A stretch of 64,000 bases of DNA, from NCBI GenBank assembly GCA_031296915.1, contig JAVDPC010000013.1, positions 62,001-126,000 on the forward strand. Reading direction: 5' to 3'. This DNA comes from Cerasicoccus frondis (GTDB lineage Bacteria; Verrucomicrobiota; Verrucomicrobiia; Opitutales; Cerasicoccaceae). The notes under the pieces were generated by a model. The model searched no databases. It was given only the letters and a program-made list of their open reading frames with translations, and was not told where the DNA came from. Made by a program: the position numbers and the translations under genes. Below, piece after piece: positions 46,021 to 55,100 of the stretch; position 1 is the first letter of the stretch; each line of letters begins with the position of its first letter.

Positions 46021-47463
46021 TTAGCTATTTGTCTGTTCTTCGAACAGGAAGACATCTGATTCAGTCCGAGCGTTTTCCATAATATCTCCGATCTCCTTAA
46101 CGATATCAGGATGCTTCGCCGCTACATCAATCTGCTCACCGGGATCTACATCCAGGTTAAATAACTGTATTGGGGCATTCGAGTTATTGAGGACTCCATA
46201 ACGAACCCCCTTCCACTTGCCCATGCGTACGGCCACACGTCCATTGCTTTCATGGAACTCCCAATAAAGATATGGATGCGTTGCCTGCTTCCCTTTACCT
46301 AAAAGAGTAGGCGCTATTGAGATACCATCTGTATCCACTGGAATCGCAACTCCGGCTAATTCATTAAACGTTGGCGCCATGTCCCAAAACGCGGAAATGT
46401 GATCCGATTCAGCCCCCGGAGCAATGGTCCCGGGCCAATAGGCGATCATCGGAGTATGGATGCCACCTTCGTACAAGTCACGCTTGTAACCTCGAAATGG
46501 ACCGTTGCTATTGAAGAATTTAGGATCAGCCCCACCCGCCTTATGCGCGCCGTTGTCCGAGGTAAAAATGATGAGTGTATTACCGGCAATTCCTAGTTCC
46601 TCGGTTAATGCAACGATCTCACCCACCTGATCATCGAGCAAGGTAATCATAGCCGCAAATGCCGTGCGCGGTTCGGCTTGTGCTTCATACCCCCCACGTC
46701 GATAATGTGGACCGGTGTATCCCTTGAAAGCTTTGGGCTCTTCAAACTGTCCACGGAATTTAGACATGTAAGCTTCTGGCGCAGCCAATTCGGCATGGGG
46801 TATAATCGAAGCAACATAAAGAAAGAATGGCTGATGCTGATGCTCTTCGATAAACTGAAGCGTTTGCTCATGAATTAAATCGGGTGCGTAAGCACCCTTT
46901 TCTCTTCCCGCATTCGCATCTAGCATCACTTTCTGCTCATTCGACCAGAGGTGATAAGGATAGTAGTTGTGCCCGAGACGCTGGCAATTATAGCCATAGA
47001 AAACGTCAAATCCTTGGTGTAATGGATCTCCTTCAGACCCTGGATAGCCCAGTCCCCATTTACCAAAAGCGCCACTGACATACCCTGCCTCTTTCAACAT
47101 CTCAGGAATCAAAACTGTCTCCTCTGGAATCGGCAACTGCCCCTCTGGTTCTAGCTCGTAATTTCCGCGGACATATGTGTGGCCAGTATGCTGCCCCGTC
47201 ATCAGTGAGGAGCGAGAAGGCGCACACACAGTGCTACCCGAATAGTGCTGAGTGAAGAACATCCCATTTTCCCTTAAACGGTCGATGTTGGGCGTCTCAA
47301 ATTTCTCTTGCCCAAGAAAGCTTAGATCACCGTAACCAAGATCATCAGCAAGAATGTAGATAATATTTGGCGGGGCAATTGCCTGAGTCGCTGGCTGGCC
47401 ACAGAGGGCCTTCGTTAATCCCAGCAAACAACACATCGCGGTAAGAAAACTCGATATCTTCAT
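46021..47463 (-). CDS. Secreted arylsulfatase A-like sulfatase
   Basis: A 480-aa type I sulfatase with a signal peptide (about 1-22, FLTAMCCLLGLTKALCG). The formylglycine motif is CAPSR with Cys80 (STVCAPSRSSLMTGQHTGHT); metal ligands are in IIYILADDLGYGDLSFLG and IIFTSDNGAHKAGGAD; the substrate-pocket block is FGKWGLGYPGS. Unlike the three sulfatases at 27.8-36.6 kb it is clearly exported. It lies 106 bp downstream of, and in line with, a PEP-CTERM protein gene, and converges on the VWA-TPR gene. The substrate is a sulfated sugar of unknown type. Confidence 0.92.
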   Translation of the reverse strand: MKISSFLTAMCCLLGLTKALCGQPATQAIAPPNIIYILADDLGYGDLSFLGQEKFETPNIDRLRENGMFFTQHYSGSTVCAPSRSSLMTGQHTGHTYVRGNYELEPEGQLPIPEETVLIPEMLKEAGYVSGAFGKWGLGYPGSEGDPLHQGFDVFYGYNCQRLGHNYYPYHLWSNEQKVMLDANAGREKGAYAPDLIHEQTLQFIEEHQHQPFFLYVASIIPHAELAAPEAYMSKFRGQFEEPKAFKGYTGPHYRRGGYEAQAEPRTAFAAMITLLDDQVGEIVALTEELGIAGNTLIIFTSDNGAHKAGGADPKFFNSNGPFRGYKRDLYEGGIHTPMIAYWPGTIAPGAESDHISAFWDMAPTFNELAGVAIPVDTDGISIAPTLLGKGKQATHPYLYWEFHESNGRVAVRMGKWKGVRYGVLNNSNAPIQLFNLDVDPGEQIDVAAKHPDIVKEIGDIMENARTESDVFLFEEQTNS

Positions 47464-47569
47464 CTAAATCATCTAAGAAAAGCTACACGCGTCATTCACT
47501 CAACACGCATATTGGCGGTTTAGGAAGGAAGCTCCCAAACTAAGGCGTAAAAAGGAAAAAATACTTAGC

Positions 47570-48355
47570 TTATTTGCGACGCCGCACCAAAACGACACCG
47601 AGACTCAGCAGGCTAACCAGGATCGCGTATGTGCCAGGCTCAGGAATTGTAGTGCCTGTAAGAATAAAATTATCTGCAGCAAAGGCTTCCGCTCCCCCCG
47701 TATATCCATCAATCGATATGCGCAGGTCCATGCTGCTGCCCGTTCCGCTTACAATTGTGGTGAAAGTCTTGAGCGTCGTACCCAAATCGTCGACACCGGC
47801 AGTTCCTCCGACTAGGCCCATAACACCGGGAGAGTTCGCATTGCCCTGAAAATCCAACAATGTAGACCAATCGGTTGCATCATCTATTCGATACTCGATC
47901 GTAAGGTAATCGGTAGCCGTCACATTGGTAGTGCTGCCAAGTTGACCAGAAAACTGGATATTGGTGTAATCAGCGATATCAATGTTAGACCACGTAAGTG
48001 TGTAGGGAATGATAAGGTCGTTGTCGTAATGTTCCCCTTTGATCGCATCCAGATCCTCTCCTGCAAAAAAAGTATTATCATCTGCTAAGGGAGTGACTCC
48101 ATCCACTGCCAACCAATCATCGAGCCCAACTGGATTTGATTCCGTGCCGCTCTGATCAAAATCTGGATTGGCTCCGGCAAGACCAATATAGTCTGGAGAT
48201 GAAGCTACACTATCCATATCGAAAGAATTAATGCCACTGCCATCGGCCTTAGTAAAGCCGTTAGCATTGTCGAATGTTTCGTTCAAGATAACAGCTGCAT
48301 TAGAGCAAACGGTGAATGCAAAAAATGCAGAGGCAAGAGTCGTCGTCTTTTTCAT
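47570..48355 (-). CDS. PEP-CTERM sorting-signal surface protein
   Basis: 261 aa with a signal peptide (MKKTTTLASAFFAFTVCSNAA) and a C-terminal PEP-CTERM tripartite signal: IPEPGTYAI, a hydrophobic helix (VSLLSLGVVL) and RRRK. Such proteins are exported, cut by an exosortase and placed on or outside the cell surface. The mature part is low in Cys and Trp, rich in Asp/Thr/Gly and predicted all-beta, perhaps a jelly-roll with a carbohydrate-binding role (ILNETFDNANGF at the start). It is followed by the secreted sulfatase gene and preceded by a 389-bp region with strong inverted repeats. The exosortase itself is not in the window. Confidence 0.88.
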   Translation of the reverse strand: MKKTTTLASAFFAFTVCSNAAVILNETFDNANGFTKADGSGINSFDMDSVASSPDYIGLAGANPDFDQSGTESNPVGLDDWLAVDGVTPLADDNTFFAGEDLDAIKGEHYDNDLIIPYTLTWSNIDIADYTNIQFSGQLGSTTNVTATDYLTIEYRIDDATDWSTLLDFQGNANSPGVMGLVGGTAGVDDLGTTLKTFTTIVSGTGSSMDLRISIDGYTGGAEAFAADNFILTGTTIPEPGTYAILVSLLSLGVVLVRRRK

Positions 48356-48471
48356 ATTTGGAGTAGTTTTGATGAATAAGTTCCTAGGAGTTTAAACAAT
48401 ACGGTGCACCTAGTAAAAACACTAGGGCAGCAGATTTGATTAAGAGCATACACAGTGCAAGAGAGCAATAA

Positions 48472-48515
48472 CTTAATATAAAGTAGAAGCAGAACTGCAC
48501 TAACTTTATATTAAG
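48472..48515. repeat. 13-bp perfect inverted repeat with nested stem
   Basis: CTTAATATAAAGT (48472-48484) pairs with ACTTTATATTAAG (48503-48515). The 18-nt loop itself contains GCAG-AA-CTGC. This gives a two-tier hairpin or cruciform. Possible operator, RNA structure or small-element remnant. Confidence 0.6.
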
Positions 48516-48618
48516 CCCAAAACTCATTGCTGGCCCTAGCAACACCCAAAACAATTTCATGCAGTCAACCCTAATGATCGCACATCATAGAGGGCCGATT
48601 TCTTACTCACCATACTTG

Positions 48619-48660
48619 GAGTTTAGTTTCACCAACGTGATCCGGGCAAAAACTAAACTC
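48619..48660. repeat. 11-bp perfect inverted repeat
   Basis: GAGTTTAGTTT (48619-48629) pairs with AAACTAAACTC (48650-48660) around a 20-nt loop, about 85 bp upstream of the GH13 start. Candidate transcription-factor site or hairpin. Confidence 0.5.
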
Positions 48661-48744
48661 ATCACAACCGCTTGATAGCATCATATAACGCTAGGCCAAT
48701 GATGTGCCATTGATTCCATTGAGACACCACTAACAAAAGATAAT

Positions 48745-50352
48745 ATGAAACAGGGACCCGCTTGGCTTAAGAATGCAATTTTTTACGAGATCTACCCCCA
48801 AAGTTTTCTGGATACCGACGGCGACGGAATTGGAGATATCCCGGGCGTCATTCAGAAACTCGATTACATCAAATCTATCGGATGTAACGCTATCTGGCTT
48901 AACCCTTGTTTCGTGTCTCCTTTTGCCGATGCTGGCTATGATGTGAGTGATTATCGAACCGTAGACCCTCGTTATGGCTCCAACGAAGACCTGGAGAAAC
49001 TCTTTATTGAAGCGCATAAACGTGACATGAAGGTCACCTTGGATCTCGTTGCAGGACATACATCAATCGAACATCCTTGGTTCAAAGCTTCTTCTCAGCC
49101 AGAGCCCAACAAATACTCAAACTGGTATGTCTGGACAGACTCTGCCTGGACGGAAAGCACCAGTGAGACACCGTTGATACGTGGGTTCAGTAATCGCAAT
49201 GCCGCTTACATGCCAAACTTCTTTCACTTTCAACCAGCGCTCAATTTTGGTTTTACAGAACCCGATCCCAATAAACCATGGCAATTACCCACGAATCACC
49301 CCGATGTAGTAGGCTTGCGTGAAGAGATGAAGAATATCATGCGATTTTGGTTGGATGCAGGTGCTGATGGTTTCCGTGTCGATATGGCCTCATCGCTCGT
49401 AAAGTCCGATCCCGAAATGAAGGGAACCATCGCATTATGGCAAAATATACGGTCTATGTTTGACGAAGAGTATCCAGAGTGTGTCCTCATTGCAGAATGG
49501 TCCTTTCCTAAGCATGCACTACAAGCGGGCTTTCACATGGACTTCATGATCCATTTCAACACGGAAGCTTATAATTCGCTTTTTCGTGATGAAGAGAAGA
49601 GGGATTGCTTTCTAACGCCAGGAACGAAATACGGCCATAGTTTTTTTGATCGTGAAGGAAAGGGAGACATCACTCGTTTTCTTCGCCATTATATCGAACA
49701 TTTCGAAGCCACAAAAGACATTGGCTATATCTCATTGCCCACTGGGAATCACGACCTCACCCGAATTTGCTGCCACCGCACCCCGGAAGAGTTGAAAGTG
49801 ATTTACGCGTTCTTATGGAGTATGCCCGGTATCCCCTATCTCTATTTTGGCGATGAAATCGGCATGAAATATATAAAAGGTATGACTTCAAAAGAAGGCG
49901 GATTCGGCCGTGTAGGATCTAGAACGCCCATGCAATGGAATAACACTCGCAACGCAGGGTTCTCCACCGCGCCGTCGGAGAATCTATACCTACCATTAGA
50001 TCCAGCGACAAATCGCCCTAATGTTGAGCAAGAAGTGAGCGATCCAGACTCTCTGTTAAACCATATAGTATCCATGGCTTCTTTGCGTCGCCAATATCCA
50101 GCCTTACAAGCGGATGGGAACTTCACTGTTATCTACGGGGAGAAAGAACAATATCCTTTTGTTTTTCTAAGATCCACACCTGAAGAAAGAATTCTCATTG
50201 CGATTAATCCGGCTGATCGCGAAGTAAACGTTCAATTGCCAGAAAGCTATAGCTCACTCTGTCCACTAAAGTCGTCCGGGGTTACTTATTCCAAAGACAC
50301 GAGGCAATTGGCGATGAACCGAATTTCTTACTCAATATTCTTAGTAGAATAA
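48745..50352 (+). CDS. GH13 alpha-glucosidase/alpha-amylase-type enzyme
   Basis: A 535-aa GH13 protein with the four conserved regions: substrate-region DLVAGHTS in place of the usual DxVxNH; DGFRVDMASS with nucleophile Asp213; VLIAEW with acid/base Glu251; and PTGNHD with Asp337. The opening AIFYEIYPQSFLDTDGDGIG, DIPGVIQKLDYIKSIGCNAI and WLNPCFVSPFADAGYDVSDY are typical of the oligo-1,6-glucosidase / trehalose synthase / sucrose-acting group. The C-terminal beta domain is present. No signal peptide is seen, so it should act on short alpha-glucans in the cytosol. It is monocistronic, downstream of a structured intergenic region, and converges on draG. Exact specificity is open. Confidence 0.9.
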   Translation: MKQGPAWLKNAIFYEIYPQSFLDTDGDGIGDIPGVIQKLDYIKSIGCNAIWLNPCFVSPFADAGYDVSDYRTVDPRYGSNEDLEKLFIEAHKRDMKVTLDLVAGHTSIEHPWFKASSQPEPNKYSNWYVWTDSAWTESTSETPLIRGFSNRNAAYMPNFFHFQPALNFGFTEPDPNKPWQLPTNHPDVVGLREEMKNIMRFWLDAGADGFRVDMASSLVKSDPEMKGTIALWQNIRSMFDEEYPECVLIAEWSFPKHALQAGFHMDFMIHFNTEAYNSLFRDEEKRDCFLTPGTKYGHSFFDREGKGDITRFLRHYIEHFEATKDIGYISLPTGNHDLTRICCHRTPEELKVIYAFLWSMPGIPYLYFGDEIGMKYIKGMTSKEGGFGRVGSRTPMQWNNTRNAGFSTAPSENLYLPLDPATNRPNVEQEVSDPDSLLNHIVSMASLRRQYPALQADGNFTVIYGEKEQYPFVFLRSTPEERILIAINPADREVNVQLPESYSSLCPLKSSGVTYSKDTRQLAMNRISYSIFLVE

Positions 50353-50393
50353 TATAATATCATAGCATTTTAAACCTAATATAAAAAATTAGA

Positions 50394-51317
50394 TCAAACA
50401 TCCAACAAAAGGCCCAGTGTAATTAGCTGATCTTGTCCTTGCAACTGGTCCAACCAGCGCTTCGGAATGCCCGCCACGCCGTAGCGGATACCCGCAATGC
50501 CCCCCGCCAGACAGGCCGTGGTGTCGGTGTCGTTGCCCAGTGAAATCGCGCGGCGAACGATCTCCGTATAGTCACTACCTTCACACGCCCAACGCACTGA
50601 GTGCAGCGTATCCACCACGTAGCCCGAGCCTTGGCATTTGGGCCGGTCGTAAGGTTTGATGTGCTGATCGAGCTCTTCCAGAAACTCCGGCTCGTCGTGG
50701 TAAAGACGCGTCAACGTCGCCACCGCACTACCCCACGGATTCACGTGCCGTTCGATCTCGCGACGCGCCCACAGGCAATACAGCGCGCAGCAAATCTGCG
50801 AACGCGCATGCTGGTGAGTGAGCCGGGACTGGCGTTGCGCGTCGGTGACCAGATCCGCGTCGTTGCCGCCATGCAGCAACGCCAGCGGCAGGCAGCGCAT
50901 CAGCGAACCGTTGCCATTGTTGCGCGCGCCCTTGAGCCCGGAGTCCGAGGTGATGGCGCCACGCTTGAGTCGCAGCAGCGCTTCACTGGTCTGGTTGCCG
51001 ATGTCGAACACGTAGCCCTTCACCGCCATGTAGCCTTCGTCCCGCCAACGCAACAGCCGGTTGGCGAAGTCATGCCGGTGGTAGGCGCCGCAAGCCATCA
51101 TCGTGGCAAACAGACAAAGCGCCTGCGCGCCGTCGTCCGACCAATAGCCCGGCGGCACGTGCTCATAGCTCCGGAAAAATCCTTTGGGCGGCGTCATTTC
51201 GATTTGCTCGAACGGCGGTATCTCGGCGGCGCAGTGAAACTCATACGGCACCCCGCAGGCGTCGCCCACCAACAGGCCGAGCATCCCGGCGCGCACCGTT
51301 TCCCAATCCTCTCGCAT
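50394..51317 (-). CDS. draG: ADP-ribosyl-[dinitrogenase reductase] glycohydrolase
   Basis: A 307-aa member of the ADP-ribosylglycohydrolase fold. Family blocks: RAGMLGLLVGDACGVPYEFH, GYWSDDGAQALCLF (metal-binding Asp pair), NGNGSLMRCLPLAL, LTHQHARSQICCALYCLWAR, and the C-terminal metal site SLGNDTDTTACLAGGIAGIR. DraG removes ADP-ribose from an arginine of nitrogenase Fe protein and so reactivates nitrogenase when fixed nitrogen or energy stress is relieved. Its start codon overlaps the draT stop codon by one base (TAATG). It is the last gene of the nif transcript; downstream is only a 41-bp AT-rich spacer with a weak hairpin. Other ADP-ribosylglycohydrolases exist, but pairing with draT in a nif cluster makes DraG the clear choice. 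Confidence 0.92.
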   Translation of the reverse strand: MREDWETVRAGMLGLLVGDACGVPYEFHCAAEIPPFEQIEMTPPKGFFRSYEHVPPGYWSDDGAQALCLFATMMACGAYHRHDFANRLLRWRDEGYMAVKGYVFDIGNQTSEALLRLKRGAITSDSGLKGARNNGNGSLMRCLPLALLHGGNDADLVTDAQRQSRLTHQHARSQICCALYCLWARREIERHVNPWGSAVATLTRLYHDEPEFLEELDQHIKPYDRPKCQGSGYVVDTLHSVRWACEGSDYTEIVRRAISLGNDTDTTACLAGGIAGIRYGVAGIPKRWLDQLQGQDQLITLGLLLDV

Positions 51318-52144
51318 TAAAACAATAACTCCTTCACCCAGTAATGCCCTCCGATCACCAGGTATTCGTCTTCACCTTTCAGCAAGCTGTCCGGCAAAAG
51401 ACCGCTAAAAAATACAATTTTGCAAAACGGAATCTGACTCTTCCAAACGGTCGATCCAAACTCCCACGCCTTTTCCCGGTCCGAGGTGAATGAGACCAGG
51501 TTGTTTAAACGTACGCAGCTTTCGCGCTTGCCCCGGCGGTCGATCACGGGGTGCTCTTCCGGGTCGTTCGTGCCACGGTAGAGCTCCCAGTGCAGTTGCC
51601 CCGGCCAGCGGCGATCGAGCTCATACTGACAGTATTCATAGAGCAAATCCAGTTGCGAGTAGATCGCGTTGGTCATGGCTAAGCCCTTCATCCGGTCGTA
51701 GGCAAAACGCGCGTCCTCGGCGCCATCGTGGTCGTTCGTTAAACGCCCCCGATGATACGTCGGCCCAATGCCGAAACGACTTTGCACCCAGCTCTTAAGT
51801 ACGGCGGCGGCTTCGCGGTTGCTGTCCACTTCCCATCCGCGCAGGTAGCGAAAATAGCTGTTGCGCAAGCTGCTTCGAGCCTTGCCCGCGTACTGCTCCC
51901 ACAGGTGCAGCCCAAAGGTGACGGCCAGGTAGTCGTGGAAGAGTTGCCCGCGCTGCTGCGGGTCGTCCGTGTCACGAAGCTTAGCGAAAAAGCCGCGGTT
52001 CGCAGTGCGAACCCCGGCGATTTGAATGGGCGTCGGGTTGGCGTTGAACTCCTCCGAGGCAATGAGCCACGGAGAAGTATCGCACAAGTTTAGAGCAAGC
52101 CCACTTGGCTTAGCTGACTGTTCGGGGTAAGGGGCTCCTGGCAT
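51317..52144 (-). CDS. draT: NAD+-dinitrogenase-reductase ADP-D-ribosyltransferase
   Basis: 275 aa, the same size as characterised DraT proteins. Visible family sequence includes FNANPTPIQIAGVRTANRGF, LRNSYFRYLRGWEVDSNREA, VLKSWVQSRFGIGPTYHRG, LHWELYRGTNDPEEH and RLNNLVSFTSDREKAWEFGS. DraT transfers ADP-ribose from NAD+ to a specific arginine of nitrogenase Fe protein, switching nitrogenase off in response to ammonium or energy loss. It starts 3 bp after nifJ and overlaps draG by one base, so all three are co-translated or nearly so. The extreme N-terminus (about 20 residues) is less certain. The GlnB/GlnK protein expected to signal to DraT is not in the window. Confidence 0.93.
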   Translation of the reverse strand: MPGAPYPEQSAKPSGLALNLCDTSPWLIASEEFNANPTPIQIAGVRTANRGFFAKLRDTDDPQQRGQLFHDYLAVTFGLHLWEQYAGKARSSLRNSYFRYLRGWEVDSNREAAAVLKSWVQSRFGIGPTYHRGRLTNDHDGAEDARFAYDRMKGLAMTNAIYSQLDLLYEYCQYELDRRWPGQLHWELYRGTNDPEEHPVIDRRGKRESCVRLNNLVSFTSDREKAWEFGSTVWKSQIPFCKIVFFSGLLPDSLLKGEDEYLVIGGHYWVKELLF

Positions 52145-52147
52145 GGA

Positions 52148-55100
52148 TTACCCCCAACCATCGTCGTCGTCATCCTCGTCTTCGGCTCCAACTGCGGCTA
52201 GCCGCTCCAACTGCTTCCAACGCTCGTCCACCTGGGTTTGCGCCATGGTGAGGAGCGCCCCTGCACGCTCGGGATCGGAGCGGAGCAGTGAGCGGAAGCG
52301 GTTTTCCTGCTGCATGAATTCGGAAACCGGCGTGGATGGTTCGAACGAATCAAGACGCATCTTGGGCAAGGCGTTGGCGCCGTTGCGCGGGTCGAAGCGA
52401 TACAGCGGCCAGTAACCGGTGTCCACTGCGGCCTTCTGGCGGGCCGGGCCGTGAGCCAAGTCGATACCGTGCGCGAGGCAGGGACCGTAGGCGATGACCA
52501 GCGACGGCCCGTCGTAGCTCTCTGCTTCGCGGAGCACATCGAGCGCTTGTTGCTCGTTTGCGCCGAGTGCGATCTGCGCCACGTAGATGCCGCCGTAGCT
52601 GATGGCGATCTGGCCAAGGTCCTTCTTCGGCATCTCCTTACCCGCGGCAGCAAACTTAGCCTGCGCGCCGATCGGCGTCGCCTTGCTGGCTTGGCCACCA
52701 GTGTTGGAGTAAACTTCAGTGTCGAGCACGAGCACGTTGACATTGTGGCCGCTGGCGAGAACGTGGTCCAAGCCGCCGTAGCCGATGTCGTAGGCCCACC
52801 CGTCACCACCAACGATCCAGGTGGACTTCACCACGAGGTAATCCAGGTGCTGCAGGACGCGGGATGCCATCGGGTCATCAACGCTCTTCAGCGCTTCGCC
52901 CAGCTCTTCAACTTTGCCGCGCAAAGTAATCACGTCGCCCTTGCCTTCGAGCACTGCGTCGCAGAGTTCGGTGTCAACTTTGCCACGCAAAGCTTTCAGT
53001 GCGGCGCGGGCCATGTCGGTGCGGCGCTTGGAAGCCAGGTGCAAGCCGAGGCCGAATTCCGCATTGTCTTCGAAGAGCGAGTTTGCCCATGCCGGACCGC
53101 GACCATTCTTGTCGGTGCAGTAAGGCGTGGTGGGCAAGTTGCCACCGTAGATCGAGGAACAACCGGTCGCATTGGCCATGAGCAGGCGGTCGCCAAAGAG
53201 CTGTGTGAGAATCCGCATGTAGGGAGTCTGCGTGCAGCCCGAGCAAGCGCCCGAGAATTCAAACAGCGGCTGGCGCAGAGAAATACTCTTCGGGCTGGCC
53301 TTCTTCGGATCGATGACTTCCTCGTTGATCTTCTGGAAGAACTCGAGGCTTTGCTTTTCCTCTTCGAGGATCGGCGGCAGGTCTTCCATTTCGATTGCGC
53401 GGCGGCCATTGGCATCCTTTGCAGGGCAAAGTTCGACGCAGGCTTGGCAACCGGTGCAGTCTTCGGGGAAGACTTGGATCGTGAAGCCCTTGCCACCGGC
53501 GTTCGGTCCCTTGAAGTCCGTACTGCGGAATGCGGCGGGCGCCCCTTCGAGCTCGCTCTTGTCGTAAACCTTCGGGCGGATCGCGGCGTGCGGGCAGAAG
53601 AGGCTGCACTTGTTGCACTGCGTGCAAGCCGTGGCGTCCCACACGGGGATCTTCGAGGCGATGCGGCGCTTCTCATATTGCGAGGTAGCCGACGGCCAGG
53701 TGCCATCCACGGGGAATGCACTGACGGGCAGCTGGTCGCCTTGGCCGGCAAGCAGCGTGCGGGTGACGCGTTGTACGAAGTCCGGCGCATCGTCGGGCAC
53801 CCACTTAACTTCGAACGGCGCGGCAGTCGCAATCGGCGGCACCACGACGGAGTGCAGATGAGCCAGCGCGCCATCGACGGCGGCGCAGTTCATTTCGACA
53901 ATCTTCGGACCCTTGCGGCCGTAAGTTTTCTCGATAGCGCCCTTGATCAGGCCGATGGCCTGATCGGTGTCGAGGAGGTCGGTCAGCGCGAAGAAGCAGA
54001 CCTGCATGATCGTGTTGATGCGGCGGCCCATGCCAACCTCACCCGCGACCTTGTAGGCGTCGATCACGTGGAACTTCACGCGCTTCTCGATCAGCGTTTG
54101 CTGAACTTCGGCGGGGAGTTTGTAGAAGACTTCGTCCGGCGCGAGCGGCGAGTTGAGCAGGAATACCCCACCCTCTTTGATCTGGCTGAGCATGTCCACA
54201 CGGCCGAGGAACTGTGGCTGATGGCAGGCAATGAACTCGGCTTGGTCGATCAGGTAAGGCGCCTTGATCGGGTCGGGCCCGAAGCGCAGGTGCGAGGTGG
54301 TCAGGCCGCCCGACTTCTTGGAGTCGTAAACGAAGTAAGCTTGCGTGTGCAGGTCGGTCGCTTCGCCGATGATCTTAATGGTGTTCTTGTTCGCGCCGAC
54401 GGTGCCATCCGAACCCAAGCCAAAGAACATCGCTGCCTTGGCGCTGCCGGATTCGATCTTCCAGTTCGCATCCAAGGGCAGCGACGTATCGGTGACGTCG
54501 TCCTGAATACCCACGGTGAAGTGGTCCTTGGCGCGCTCGGCGAGCAGGTTGTCGTAAACCGCCTTGACCATGGCCGGCGTGAATTCCTTTGAGCCGATGC
54601 CGTAGCGACCGCCGACGATTTCCGGATCGATTTCGCGGCACTGGTTCGGGCAGCGCACGCCCTTGCGCATGGCCAAAGCCACATCCAGGTAAAGCGGTTC
54701 GCCGATGGAACCGGGCTCCTTGGTGCGGTCGAGCACGGCAACGTTCTTCACCGTTTTCGGCATGCACTTGAGGAATTCCGGAGTCTTAAACGGACGATAC
54801 AAACGAACGGCGACGACACCCACCTTGGCGCCCAGCTTTTCGTTCATGTAATTGCAGGTCTCCACGGCGGTCTCAACGCCGGACCCCATCATGACGATGA
54901 CGCTCTCGGCTTCCGGGTGGCCGTAGTAATCATACAAGTTGTATTGGCGGCCGGTCTTTGCGGCGAAATCGTCCATGACTTCCTGCACGATGGCGGGCGC
55001 ATCCTTGTAGTATTCGTTAACGGCTTCGCGCGCCTGGAAATAAGTGTCCGGGTTTTGCGCGGTGCCGCGAACGGTGGGCTTGTCGGGCGTTAAGGCGCGA

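Larger units (their letters stand above)
48356..48744. other. Structured 389-bp intergenic region
   Basis: No gene. It separates divergent PEP-CTERM and GH13 genes and holds two perfect inverted repeats (listed separately) plus a smaller hairpin near 48410-48427 (CCTAG...CTAGG). AT content is higher than in the flanking genes. No clear sigma-70 promoter stands out. Confidence 0.5.

Noticed and set aside
50601..51320. 239-codon open frame antisense to draG
   Set aside because: Overlaps all the conserved draG blocks; Arg/His-rich shadow composition.
52451..54592. 713-codon open frame antisense to nifJ
   Set aside because: Mirror of the GC3-rich nifJ gene; no domain or signal, and it conflicts with a certain gene.
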